Position numbers and translations under genes: made by a program
Part shown: positions 29,190 through 38,881 of the stretch, one piece after another
Layout of the letters: each line of letters begins with the position of its first letter
Numbering within the stretch: the stretch's first letter is position 1
Assembly (NCBI GenBank): GCA_016711435.1
Contig: JADJSY010000087.1
Location: 32,112 to 96,111 of the forward strand
Direction of reading: 5' to 3'
Length of the DNA stretch: 64,000 nt
Origin: Lewinellaceae bacterium
GTDB taxonomy: Bacteria; Bacteroidota; Bacteroidia; Chitinophagales; Saprospiraceae
The notes under the pieces: generated by a model
The model's database searches: none
The model's input: only the letters and a program-made list of their open reading frames with translations
What the model was told of the DNA's origin: nothing

Positions 29190-29450
29190 TTAAAGGTATT
29201 TCTTTAATGTACTTGAAGTCTGCAGGATAAAATCCTTTGTTTGAGGAATGGTAGCCAAACCATTCAGCAATCCAAAGTCGTGGATTACCCCATTGTACCG
29301 GACTGTTGTTGCTTTCACGCCGGCCAGTTCCAATTTACGACCAAAAGCCTCGCCTTCATCACGAAGTATGTCATTTTCAACTACTTGTATCAGGGTTGGA
29401 GGAAGGCCTTTGAGTTGTTCGACGCCGGCTTGAAGGGGAGATTGGAAATA
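29190..29450 (-). pseudogene. C-terminal remnant of an alpha/beta-hydrolase-3 esterase
   Basis: Minus-strand translation from about 29450 to the TAA at 29190-29192 gives SPLQAGVEQLKGLPPTL, then VENDILRDEGEAFGRKLELA, then YNGVIHDFGLLNGLA. These are the acid (ENDxLRDEG) and histidine (IHDFGLLN) blocks of acetyl-esterase/HSL-family hydrolases. The HGG oxyanion motif and the GDSAGG nucleophile part are missing, and no start codon is present. The neighbouring membrane-protein gene begins its 3' end 23 bases away, so the esterase seems to have lost its first two thirds by a deletion or rearrangement. It is too short and out of frame to be seen as a normal gene. Confidence 0.75.
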
Positions 29451-29472
29451 AGAGTTACATAATTCACACGTA

Positions 29473-30189
29473 TCAGAAAGCCCATCGGCAGAAGGACTGC
29501 CAGAATCCGAAATCCCAGAAATTTAATACCGAATAATGGTACAGCATCAAGACCAGTAATGCAAGCGGAAAAACATTCCAGCGCCGGTGCGAGCGCCAAT
29601 CCCAGATACTCAGTCCAAGCAGGATCAGGTCAGCTATTAAAAACCCGACCACCGGAGCAATCGGACGCCCCTCGATGGTCGGCAGAAACGGCACCAGGGA
29701 TGGGAAAAAAATATAGATGATCCGATCCGTAGCAGGGGTGAGCATCGGGAAAATCGTACAAACCATATACCGCGCATGGATCGTTGATTTTTTCCGGTAA
29801 AAAATAGCGAGTCCGTAATAGATTACAAATACAATCAGCGCATTTACCACTAAGGCTACGAAGAAATACTCCGTGGAGCCAAAAACAGGTTGCTTTTGCA
29901 ACTGGTATTGCAACAGGTCGAGCGTGGTAAAAACCATCGCCGGAACCAGCACATAGGAAAACTTGCCGATCAGCCGGTGCAAGGCATTTCGTTTCGCCCG
30001 GATCAAATATGCCTGCGAGATGAGCATCAGACACCAGAGGGTCAGGGTAATACCGTGCAAATGCATTCGGTAATTCTCCTGTTCTGCTATTCTGGTGAAA
30101 TACGTAAACCAGAAAGCAGCCAGCACCAGCAGGAAAAAAGCAATAAAATAGAGGTAACTTTTTTGAAATAAGGTGTTTTCAAGTTTCAT
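29473..30189 (-). CDS. Multi-pass membrane protein, hypothetical
   Basis: From ATG 30189 (MKLENTLFQKS) the protein has about 238 residues and seven hydrophobic segments. Conserved-looking polar features are HLHGITLTLWCLMLISQAYL near residue 42 and the helix-breaking HRLIGKFSYVLVP, which recall DUF2306-like or heme-binding membrane proteins; histidines in H-x-H and H-R pairs could be ligands. This is not strong enough to name a family. The C-terminus ends at the junction with the esterase remnant and may have been altered there. Confidence 0.65.
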   Translation of the reverse strand: MKLENTLFQKSYLYFIAFFLLVLAAFWFTYFTRIAEQENYRMHLHGITLTLWCLMLISQAYLIRAKRNALHRLIGKFSYVLVPAMVFTTLDLLQYQLQKQPVFGSTEYFFVALVVNALIVFVIYYGLAIFYRKKSTIHARYMVCTIFPMLTPATDRIIYIFFPSLVPFLPTIEGRPIAPVVGFLIADLILLGLSIWDWRSHRRWNVFPLALLVLMLYHYSVLNFWDFGFWQSFCRWAF

Positions 30190-30236
30190 GTTATCTGTAG
30201 ATGCTTCTTGTAAAGTTTGATGTAGCATTATTCAAT

Positions 30237-30349
30237 GGAACACTGATTTAAGGGATGAGGAATGAGGAATGAGGAATGCCGAGCGTGATGTCCGACATCA
30301 CGCTCGGCATTCCTCATTCCTCATTCCTCATCCCTTAAATCAGTGTTCC
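30237..30349. repeat. 113-base perfect palindrome with GAGGAAT heptads
   Basis: Arms 30237-30292 and 30294-30349 (56 bases each) are exact reverse complements around one central base. From outside in: GGAACACTGATTTAAGGG, three GATGAGGAAT/GAGGAAT units, then the core CCGAGCGTGATGTC. Shorter relatives of the core with the same heptads occur at 40747-40775 and 47672-47725. It follows the stop codon of the gene ending at 30359 on the minus strand. Confidence 0.95.
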
Positions 30350-30358
30350 TTTTCAAAT

Positions 30359-31102
30359 CTAATTCCCCGTTGCCGGCTGCAAGCCCTTCTCCTTTTCCGC
30401 CCTGTTTTGGCACCGGTCGCACAGGTCTGTAATGTTTTTCAGTTCCCTTCCCTGCGCAACGGTCCCCTGAAATATTTCATTCGTCCTGTCCGTATTGATG
30501 TAGGAGCAATCCTGAAACAGGTGATAACTTTTGCCTGATTTTGTCCAGTACACGTGGTTCACACCATTCATCAGCGATTCTACCTCTTTCGTTTGCTCCG
30601 TGTACTGCTCCACGGAAGGCGGATTGAAATCGACGCCCGCAACGCCTGCAATCAACAGCGCTACCACAGCGATAGAGCCGACGATGCCTTTTTGTTTGCC
30701 GCTCAGATCCTTGTTCGTGAAAATAAGCACTACGAGGGGCAAAAAAGCAATGACCGCTATGATCAGACCCAGCTGGTTTTGAATGAAAAACTTGACCTGG
30801 TCTTTCTCGGAGGCAGGATCGAGCCGGTTCGATTTTTTCCAAAGCACGGAGCCGATCACGGCAAAAATAAGATCGGCTACAATCAGACCGATGAGCCAGG
30901 CCGTGCTGACCGGCGGTTTTTGGAGCAGCATAATGGCCCAGATTTCAAAACCGATGGCCACAATCCAGGAAAGAATGGCAATGATACGCAAGTTTCTGGC
31001 CTTTGCCTTGCTTTCATCGCTGGCAACGAAAGATGCCGAGGAAGCAGATGTTTCCCCGCCTTCTACGTGGGTTAATTTTTTTGATGTTGGGTTGTTTTCC
31101 AT
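30359..31102 (-). CDS. Membrane protein with C-terminal Cys/His motif, hypothetical
   Basis: From ATG 31102 (MENNPTSKK) the ~247-residue protein has a hydrophilic N-terminus, then four transmembrane segments in pairs (about residues 40-60, 65-85, 115-135, 150-165). The C-terminal soluble domain holds VYWTKSGKSYHLFQDCSYIN and ITDLCDRCQNR; the H-x4-C ... C-x2-C spacing suggests a metal site, similar to small domains seen at the ends of other bacterial membrane proteins. Function unknown. Confidence 0.65.
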   Translation of the reverse strand: MENNPTSKKLTHVEGGETSASSASFVASDESKAKARNLRIIAILSWIVAIGFEIWAIMLLQKPPVSTAWLIGLIVADLIFAVIGSVLWKKSNRLDPASEKDQVKFFIQNQLGLIIAVIAFLPLVVLIFTNKDLSGKQKGIVGSIAVVALLIAGVAGVDFNPPSVEQYTEQTKEVESLMNGVNHVYWTKSGKSYHLFQDCSYINTDRTNEIFQGTVAQGRELKNITDLCDRCQNRAEKEKGLQPATGN

Positions 31103-31134
31103 GTTGTTCTGATATTTAAATGATGCCAAATATA

Positions 31135-32174
31135 CTACCAAAAATAAGGTTCTTTCGATTTTAGTGCTTTAAATAAATGAATGCCGGGGTTCTCTTTTTT
31201 TAATTCCTGTACGTTTTTATCTAAATCATTTCCGTTCAATTCCCGATACGTAATGGAATAGTTGCAGTGAAGCGAATAGGGTTGTTCTCTCGTTTTGTCG
31301 AAAGCAAAATGTATTTTCTTTTTAAGTCGTCTAACGAACATAGATAGTATTGCTTTCTGGTTTTATTGACGGATGTTTCATTGGGCGAATCACATGTAAA
31401 TATCAGGCTGTCAATCTGGAAATAGACGACTTGATTTTTGTTAAAGCAACCCAGTCTTTGCTCCTCGTCAAAGCAGTAGGTAGCATGTGTAACGAAAACT
31501 TCCGGGTTCAACGAGCCGCTGCGAAGCGAATGTTCGAGGTATTCCATCAGTTCGCAATGGCCATTTTTCAACTGATGGGTGAGTATTACGTCAAAGTCAT
31601 TTCTTGTGCCTATCCGACGTCCATTCCGCATCATGTTGGTCCCTGTCAACTGTTCAGAAGGATAGCCATATTCCTTGAGTATCCGAACTACCCGGGTATA
31701 ATTTAATTCATCTATTGTACGGATGCGTCCCTCTTGAGCGAGGTTATCTCCTCTGTATTGTTGATCTTCCAAAATCATCAACTTAAGGGTATCTACCAAA
31801 TTTTTATCTATCCCGGTACTTATCTCTTCATATAGTGCAGATATGTTTTTGACAGACCCTGCATATTGCAGATGCGCTTGGTTGAAGAAACTAACAGGCA
31901 CACCTCGCTTCGCCAGTGCTTGTGTATATTCAATGCACAAAGAATCCGCTTTCATTTGAATTGCACACAGAAGTGCATTGTAATAATCTTTCGAAAAATG
32001 CCCGAACCTTTCCTTAAATGCTTCCTGATAAAGCATAAGTGCTTTTTCTTCATTGTTTTCTGTGATATACAATTCAGCCCTGTTTACCAAGTCGTGGTAT
32101 TTCTCCACATCCTGAGCCATTGTCACCCAGGGTTGCAGGGCACAAATGCACCATACTAAAAAGTGTTTATACAT
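31135..32174 (-). CDS. Secreted hypothetical protein, frameshifted
   Basis: The N-terminus has a signal peptide (MYKHFLVWCICALQPWVTMAQ) and a helical, TPR-like first part (YHDLVNRAELYITENNEEKA). Adding one A to the short A-run at 31314-31317 (sense strand) joins ...SLDDLKRK to IHFAFDKTREQPYSL and carries the frame to the stop at 31135, giving about 346 residues. Without this repair the reading frame ends at 31236 in unrelated residues. No family is recognised. It begins the AT-rich island. Confidence 0.6.
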
Positions 32175-32321
32175 AAGTAGTTGTTCTTTAATCTGAAAGT
32201 TGAGAGATTAAGCATGTTTTCACCGTTTCTCGCGTCCGTCCGTTTCCATATCTGGCCGCCCGCGGCGCTGAGAAGTGGGTTTAGCAGGGAAGGAAGGAGC
32301 ACCTGCCGAGGTGAAAAAATG
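32175..32321. other. Spacer with a GC-rich patch inside the AT-rich island
   Basis: The segment 32216-32320 is GC-rich (GGCCGCCCGCGGCG) while both neighbouring genes are AT-rich. On the minus strand it reads CAGATATGG followed by a CGGACGGACGCGAG stretch, loosely like the GC-rich patch at 33200-33250. Confidence 0.4.
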
Positions 32322-33125
32322 CTAGTTGTATATGAACCAGCCTGCTGAAATTCCAGCAATAACATTTCTATCCGGGGACCTAAATGATTGCATTGCATGC
32401 AGATTGCCTTGTAGTAAACTTTTTCTGTCATATACTCCGTACAAAGTACTCCAGGGGCTAAATGTTTGAAAGTATTCAACGTTTAATGCAACAGTGAATT
32501 TTTTATATCTATACTTAAACTTTGCCCCTAAACCTGCATCAAAAATGCGTTTTTGAGTTCTTTGTATACCGTACGAAAAATTAGTAATGATTGTGTCATT
32601 TGGAGAAGTTGTACTTCCGGTACTTCCGGTCGATAAATTGGAATAAGCAGAACTTGTAAAAAGCATTCCTCCCGACAGATAAGGTTCAACGGCAAAATGG
32701 CTGTTTTTCAAGTATATTGTATAACCTATTGATGAGTGAAGTCTATGGTAAGCGGTATTGACATTGTTAAATGAAGCAAAAATTTTTGTTTGAAGTGGGG
32801 CGTCTTCAACCGCCATACTAACACGGTAAGTAAAATTTTGTAATCCAGTCTCTACATTAATCTTTTTATAGTTTGCGTTTACCAATAATCCATAATACGG
32901 GCCGGCATTTGCCGGAACGAATAAAATACTATTATTGTGTTTAGGCAAACTAACGGCTACACCAAAATCAGCATTTATACTTATTTGCAATTTCTCGTTT
33001 TTTGAGTAGATTTGCGCAAATAAACCGGCAAAACAAGTACAAGTGATGACCAAAACAGATAATACTCGCTTGCTGGTACCAAGCAGTAAATGTTGATTTA
33101 GCATGCATAAAATCTTTTTAACCAT
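32322..33125 (-). CDS. Predicted outer-membrane beta-barrel protein
   Basis: The 267-residue protein has a late signal peptide (start at 33125 or ATG 33104; RVLSVLVITCTCFAGLFAQ) followed by alternating strands such as LQISINADFGVAVSLP, KKINVETGLQNFTYRVSM, AVEPYLSGGMLFTSSAY, RIFDAGLGAKFKYRYKKFTVALNVEYF and ending IAGISAGWFIYN with an aromatic penultimate residue. This is the pattern of the small outer-membrane barrels (PorT/OMP_b-brl type) common in Bacteroidota. Its specific role is unknown. It is AT-rich like its neighbours. Confidence 0.65.
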   Translation of the reverse strand: MVKKILCMLNQHLLLGTSKRVLSVLVITCTCFAGLFAQIYSKNEKLQISINADFGVAVSLPKHNNSILFVPANAGPYYGLLVNANYKKINVETGLQNFTYRVSMAVEDAPLQTKIFASFNNVNTAYHRLHSSIGYTIYLKNSHFAVEPYLSGGMLFTSSAYSNLSTGSTGSTTSPNDTIITNFSYGIQRTQKRIFDAGLGAKFKYRYKKFTVALNVEYFQTFSPWSTLYGVYDRKSLLQGNLHAMQSFRSPDRNVIAGISAGWFIYN

Positions 33126-33361
33126 CGAAATTATTTTTTTGCTTTTTTCACAATTGCAAGATTTGGTGGTTTCGGGAGCATTTGTAATAACGTTTACCGG
33201 CAGATATGGGGCGGATAGGCCGCGCGGGGCCGAAAAAGCCTCGCGCGAGCGCTTGGGTGGGTAGGGTTGGACAAGGTAACCTTAGGGCCAGCGGGGCTTG
33301 GGTTCGGTAGAAACGTAGGGACACCTGTCGGGTCGAAACACTTGTTGAAGTTGCTTTAAAT
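33126..33361. other. Spacer with a second GC-rich patch
   Basis: 33190-33320 is GC-rich (GGGGCGGATAGGCCGCGCGGGGCC) between AT-rich genes and contains AACGTTTACCGGCAGATATGG. It could be a recombination site or a foreign repeat; the evidence is compositional only. Confidence 0.4.
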
Positions 33362-36300
33362 TTAGTTTTTTATTATAGGAATCGCCTTAGAATATTCTTT
33401 AGTAAAAACGTTAATAATATAAATTCCTATAGGTAAATTAGCAAGATTTATCACGTATTTTTCGTTTTCCTGAGTAAATGAGTTATCAATATTAATTATT
33501 CGACCCAAAATATCAACTATTTCAATTGATAAAATTGAAGCACCATCAGATATTAAAAATATTTTATCTTGTGTTGGATTTGGAAAACACAACTTTTGAA
33601 TTTCATATTTGCCAGATGCAGAAGTTGTTGTTGTTACAATAACCGAGTCAGCTGTCACACAATTAAAACTATCTGTTACAGTAACAGAATATACCCCTAC
33701 TGTTGTTACTATAATTGTTGGCGAAGTTTCTCCTGTTGACCATATGTAGCTAAGCCCAGGCCCAGTTGCAGTGAGTATAACGGTTTGTCCTTGTTGAAGT
33801 ATAATATCAGTACCTAAATCCACAACTGGAAGTGCATTTACTACTACTTGTACGGACGAAGGTGTAGACTGACATCCATTTGTTATGCCAGTCACTGTGT
33901 AGGTTGATGTTGTCACCGGACTAACGTTAATCGTACTACTCGTTGCACCATTGCTCCAAACATAGGTTGTTGCACCAGTTGCTGCCAATGTTGCAGTCTG
34001 ACCCAAACAGATAGTTTGGTCATTCACAATTATGTTGGGCTCTGGATTTACTGTTACTTGTACGTACGTAGGAGAAGACTGACATCCATTGGTAATGCCA
34101 GTCACTGTGTAGGTTGATGTTGTCACCGGACTAACGTTAATCGTATTACTCGTTGCACCATTGCTCCAAACATGGCTTTGTTGCACCGGTTACTGTCAAT
34201 GTTGCAGACTGACCCAAACAGATAGTTTGGTCATTCACAATTATGTTGGGCTCTGGATTTACTGTTACTTGTACGTACGTAGGAGAAGACTGACATCCAT
34301 TGGTAATGCCAGTCACTGTGTAGGTTGATGTTGTCACCGGACTAACGTTAATCGTATTACTCGTTGCACCATTGCTCCAAACATAGCTGATGCACCGGTT
34401 GCTGTCAATGTTGCAGACTGACCCAAACAGATAGTTTGGTCATTTACAATTATGTTGGGCTCTGGATTTACTGTTACTTGTACGTACGTAGGAAGACTGA
34501 CATCCATTGGTTATACCAGTCACTGTGTAGGTTGATGTTGTCACCGGACTAACGTTAATCGTATTACTCGTTGCACCATTGCTCCAAACATAGCTTGTTG
34601 CACCGGTTGCTGTCAATGTTGCAGACTGACCCGCACAAATAGTTTGGTCATTTACAGTTGCACTCGGAATATTTGTTTGTTCATAAACTACTATTCCTAC
34701 TACATCATTACAACCCAGGAAATTTGAAATTGTCACAGAGTAAGTTCCAGCATTTACAGTAATATTTGATGTTGTTGCTCCAGTGCTCCATTGATACCAT
34801 GCTCCACCTGTAGCGTTAAGAGTGGTGGTCTCATCAGAACATATCACTTTACTACTCCCTTCTAATATATATGGGTTAAATCCATATAGCAGGCATGGAT
34901 TTATTTCTGCATCAATGACAGTTATTTTAGAAATATTACTCCATATCCCATTATATTCAACCCTAAATGAATCATAGCCTACGTTATACCCTATAATTTT
35001 TCCATTTTCAACCCCAGCATTGTTAGTATAAAAATAAAAGTTTAATTCACTAAAATCTGAGAAATCTATTTGCCCGTGATTTGTTAATGCCGTAATTTTA
35101 GGCGTCTCTCCTGTAATTGTAGAAACCAGCAAAAGTGAGTCAATTCTCAATTGTGTAATAAAAGTGTTATTTATATCTATGTTTATTGTCAGCGTATCGT
35201 AATAATATATATTTGAAAGAGTATCTATGCCAATTGCCAACAAACGTTTTGGTCCTGGATTGTCAAAAATAGTATCAACCAAAAATTGATTACTACTATT
35301 ATTATTGTTGTTAGAATAAAGCAAATATTCATTGTTATAATCACAAATTACTGCAATTCTACTAATCGGTAAAGAGGTCGTAATATCTACTGAAAATACG
35401 GCATTTAATGGGAAATGTGTATTATTCAGTGGAGAGATGATTTTAAAAGAATCTGGATCCATTTTAAACACTGGGGATAGCGTATTGATTTGATTTTTAG
35501 TTAAGTTGGGTTTTGCTGTGAGTGTTACAGGGTTGTAATCATAGGGCGAGAAATGCAAACTTGATGTTGGCGTATTCAATAGATTAAAAACACTACTTAT
35601 TACATAAGGATTTTTTGTCGAACCGTGCCACTGGTTAGAAACAAGCGTAGTATTTTGTGTAGAAAGTCCTCCTTTTTGACTACTTACAGATACAATCAAG
35701 TCATGTTCCTCTCCATTAAAAAAATTTGACAGAGTCAGTTCAGGTAAGTTTGAAAAAATAAGATAATAAATATTAGAATTATGTGTACCTTTCAACCTAT
35801 TTGTTAAACTATTGTAAAAAGAGTTTTCAAATGATAAAGTTTCGGTTACTATAGAATGCACAGGTACATTAATTATTGGATTAATATAACCATTTAATTT
35901 ATTTCGTATCTCCCAGCTGAGAACTGATAGGTCCGTAATTGCATTATAAGGGCAATTATAAGAACCTGATAAAATACTAATAACCTCACACCCTAACGTA
36001 CCCCAAGGCGAGCCTGAATGAGGTGTATTTAATGTAATAAGTTTGTTAATGTCATTTTTAAAGTTACTGCTCTGAATATAAAATCTACTTAGGATACCTC
36101 CCATACTGTGTCCAACTATGTCAATTTGACCTGATACTAATTTCATATCACTTCTAGCTTTATACAAAAGCATCTGGATATAATTAGAAACTACTGTTTT
36201 ATTAACATTGAACCTAGCCCAACTTGTATTTTTATAATTGGCAGACATGACTTGCCCTGGCAAATATTTTCCACTTGAGAGGAGAAAATTTTTCATTTCA

Positions 36301-37369
36301 TCAAATGACTCAGGGCCACTATTAAAGCCATGAATCAATAAAACTGGAGTCCTATATATTCTAAATGTAACACAGCGAATTCTAAATGAATTATATGTAA
36401 TTTCAAACTTGACAGAATCATATAAAGATGCTGAGTCTGGGATTTTTGAAGGGTGGCGATATGAAAAGATTATACTATCAGCATTTTGTTCAATTAAACT
36501 AAAATCTCCATTTACAATTGAATCATTTCCAATTTAAATTCTATTTTAGTAATATCAAAATTAGTTCCAGAATTTCTTTTTAGTACAATATATGAAGATA
36601 AGGAACTATCTGAAGTGACAGAAAAAAAATTACCTGACAACATGCCGCTGTCATTTATTGTATTTACTAAACGCTTGTCATTAATAGTTTCCTCGTAATA
36701 GTAATGGTCTAAGCGAAAAGATTTTGAAATATCATTCGTTGGAATAAAATAGGATGTAAGTTCAGCTGCTAATATATTTGGATAAATGCTTGAGCCATTT
36801 ACCAATGACAATTCCAACTTGATTAAACCGACATTCGGAGCAAAATATCTTTCATAAAGGTTATAACTACTTGAAGTATATTCTTTCGTACTCCATTTAT
36901 AACAATTTGTAAAAGTACCTGCAGCTACAGAAACTGTTCCGAACAAGACATATGAATTTTCAACAAGATTACCATTAGCGTTCACAAAAGTAGGTAATGT
37001 GCCAGATACACCTTGATAGTGCTTTTTTGCGTAGGGAATATCTTTAAAATATATATCACCAATTGATGAAGAACATCCTTCAAATATATCTATGCCATCA
37101 CTTGATAATCTAGGATTAGTGAGCCCCATAAAAAAGGAATTTATTGCAGGTGGTTCCGGGCTTTTACATCGAAAATAAGTCCCTATACTGCAACACTCTA
37201 TTTTTTCAATCTCATTAACTACTAATTGTGTTGTAGGAGGGTTTAATAGATTGTTAACAAGGTTATATGACCATTTTGCACCAATTTTAGTAGGAAAATA
37301 GTCTAATGTGTTTTGAGCATTATTTGTAAATGAAATAAATAGAATTATACCGACAATTACGTTTTTCAT
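33362..37369 (-). CDS. Secreted lipase/PGAP1-like protein with Ig-like repeats and T9SS tail, broken by frameshifts
   Basis: Four frame segments appear to be one gene. Segment 1 (37369-36512) has a signal peptide (MKNVIVGIILFISFTNNAQ) and a beta-rich domain. Adding one base at the AAA of 36533-36538 joins KIEFK to IGNDSIVNGDF, leading into an alpha/beta hydrolase (VLLIHGFNSGPES; nucleophile IDIVGHSMGGILSRF; LNTPHSGSPWG). Segment 2 runs into about four near-identical Ig-like repeats (ATSYVWSNGATSNTINVSP, TYTVTGITNGCQS), in which the frame is lost near 34495, 34387 and 34172. The last segment ends in a T9SS type A sorting domain (LCFPNPTQDKIFLI...). The hydrolase has no start or signal of its own, which supports one fused ~1,335-residue protein. 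Breaks could be read errors in repeats or real decay. Lipase substrate unknown. Confidence 0.65.
33870..34670. repeat. Tandem ~210-base coding repeats
   Basis: About four copies of an Ig-like module lie head to tail; their shared blocks (for example TTGTCACCGGACTAACG) recur near 33913, 34122, 34334 and 34539. Copies are nearly identical apart from one- and two-base indels (GTAGGAGAAGACTG versus GTAGGAAGACTG), so each indel changes the reading frame. Confidence 0.85.
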
Positions 37370-37590
37370 TTTAAATACTTCATTTTAAAAAATTAAGATA
37401 GATTATCGGTAACCCTTTCAGAAATAGGTTAATAGACTTCAACAATCAACTTATGAAATTTCAGTTGCATCCATCTTCTATTTCTATCAATTCTCACCTA
37501 AGTGCTTTCAGTTTTAGAAAATCATGCACTTTATCAGCCACTAATATAAACCACTCCTTTCCTAACAACCAAATTTCTAAGAAAAAAACT
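37370..37590. other. AT-rich spacer at the right edge of the island
   Basis: Composition changes sharply near 37590, where the AT-rich sequence meets the GC-rich 3' end of the DprE1-like gene. A short open frame across the junction is not convincing as a gene. No direct repeats flank the edge that I can see. Confidence 0.4.
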
Positions 37591-38881
37591 ACTTCCCTAT
37601 CCTCCCACGCAACGCCGACCACCACTTCCCCTCCCCAAAATCCCCCGTTTCCACCCGCCCCATTTTCCCGTCCGAGCACGCATCCTTGGTCAAATAAATC
37701 TTCCCGCCTGCGTTCCACACCAATTCATCCAGCGCTCGCACCAGCGCGAACACAGTGCGCGTCCGCGGAAAATCCAACGCCAGCGAGTAGCCCCGGATCG
37801 GGAAAGAATATTTCGCCTCGGGTGGGCGGGCGCCGTGTCGTTTCAGCACCGTCAGAAAGGGCGCGTCGGGGCTTTTTTGAATGGTTTGCAGCACTTGCGC
37901 GATACCGTCGAAGGCCGTTTCCTCGGGCAGGCAAAACTGGTACTGCACAAAACCCCGGCGGCCGTACAGGCGGTTCCAGTTGCGCACGCCGTCTAAGGGG
38001 TAGAAATAGGTGTCCAGATCGACCGTCTGCTCGCCCGGCGGCTTTTTGCGCAGGTACAGGGCATTGTGCAGCCGGATACTCCAGGGATTGAGCAATCCCG
38101 CCGGCGCGTAAAACGGCACATTGCGGGGCTTTTTCTCCTGAAAAACCAGCGGCGCACTCTCCTCCCCTTCCAGGTGCCTGGCGAAAAAAGCGGCGCCGCG
38201 ACCGAAGTGTTGCCCGCTGCTGAGTCCGTCGACCCAGGCAGCGGCGTATTCGTAGTCGGAATGGCCGGACAAAGCGGCAAAAAGTTGCTCCCAGTTGGCG
38301 GCCCGCACCGTAAGTTGCTGCATCTGTGTCGAGCGGATGGGGCGCAACTGAAAGCGTGCGCTGAGGATGACGCCCGTCCAACCCATGCCACCGCAGCTCT
38401 GCCAGAACAGGTCGGCGTTGCTTTCCTTAGAGCAGCGGATCACAGCGCCCGAGGCCGTCATCAACTCAAAGGAAATCAGGTGATTGGAAAAACAACCGTG
38501 CTCCGGGTGGTTTTTGCCGTGTACGTCGCTGGCAACCGCCCCGCCGACCGTGATGCTTTTGATGCCCGGCGTGACGTAAAAAAACCAGCCCTGCGGCACG
38601 ACTAATTGCAGAATATCGCTCAGCAATACGCCCGCCTCGCATTCGATGATGCCGGTGGCGGGATCGAAGTGGGTGATCTGCCGCAGCGCCAGCGTGGACA
38701 GCACATGGGGCGCCAGCGCGGCGTCGCCGTAACTTTTACCATTGCCGCGCGCGATCAGGCGCTCCTGTTTCAGTACGTAGTCGCGCACGGCCTCGCGGTC
38801 AGGAGGTGTGGCGACTTCTGCCTGCACGACCGGGTAATTGGCCCAGCCGGATAATGTTTGTTGTTCAACGGGATAAGTCAT
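37589..38881 (-). CDS. DprE1-like FAD-linked oxidoreductase, C-terminus altered
   Basis: From ATG 38881 (MTYPVEQQTL) the ~430-residue protein has the VAO/PCMH flavin-binding fold: ARGNGKSYGDAAL near residue 44 and ASDVHGKNHPEHGCFSNH near 117 are close to decaprenylphosphoryl-ribose 2-oxidase (DprE1) and related sugar-lipid oxidases. The conserved KIYLTKDA block near the end is present, but the usual final F-x-x-M..P..W..R..DP...F.S segment is replaced by a short GEGKWWSALRGRIGK tail that runs into the AT-rich island, so about 20-30 residues seem lost. Activity is uncertain. It overlaps the upstream DUF4340 gene by 17 bases, so the two are coupled. Confidence 0.75.
   Translation of the reverse strand: MTYPVEQQTLSGWANYPVVQAEVATPPDREAVRDYVLKQERLIARGNGKSYGDAALAPHVLSTLALRQITHFDPATGIIECEAGVLLSDILQLVVPQGWFFYVTPGIKSITVGGAVASDVHGKNHPEHGCFSNHLISFELMTASGAVIRCSKESNADLFWQSCGGMGWTGVILSARFQLRPIRSTQMQQLTVRAANWEQLFAALSGHSDYEYAAAWVDGLSSGQHFGRGAAFFARHLEGEESAPLVFQEKKPRNVPFYAPAGLLNPWSIRLHNALYLRKKPPGEQTVDLDTYFYPLDGVRNWNRLYGRRGFVQYQFCLPEETAFDGIAQVLQTIQKSPDAPFLTVLKRHGARPPEAKYSFPIRGYSLALDFPRTRTVFALVRALDELVWNAGGKIYLTKDACSDGKMGRVETGDFGEGKWWSALRGRIGK

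Noticed and set aside
33190..33320. Integron attC site
   Set aside because: GC-rich and within a compositionally foreign island, but I cannot draw the R'/R'' core sites and paired stem with confidence.
33870..34670. CRISPR array
   Set aside because: The repeats are ~210 bases, directly adjacent, coding and without unique spacers.
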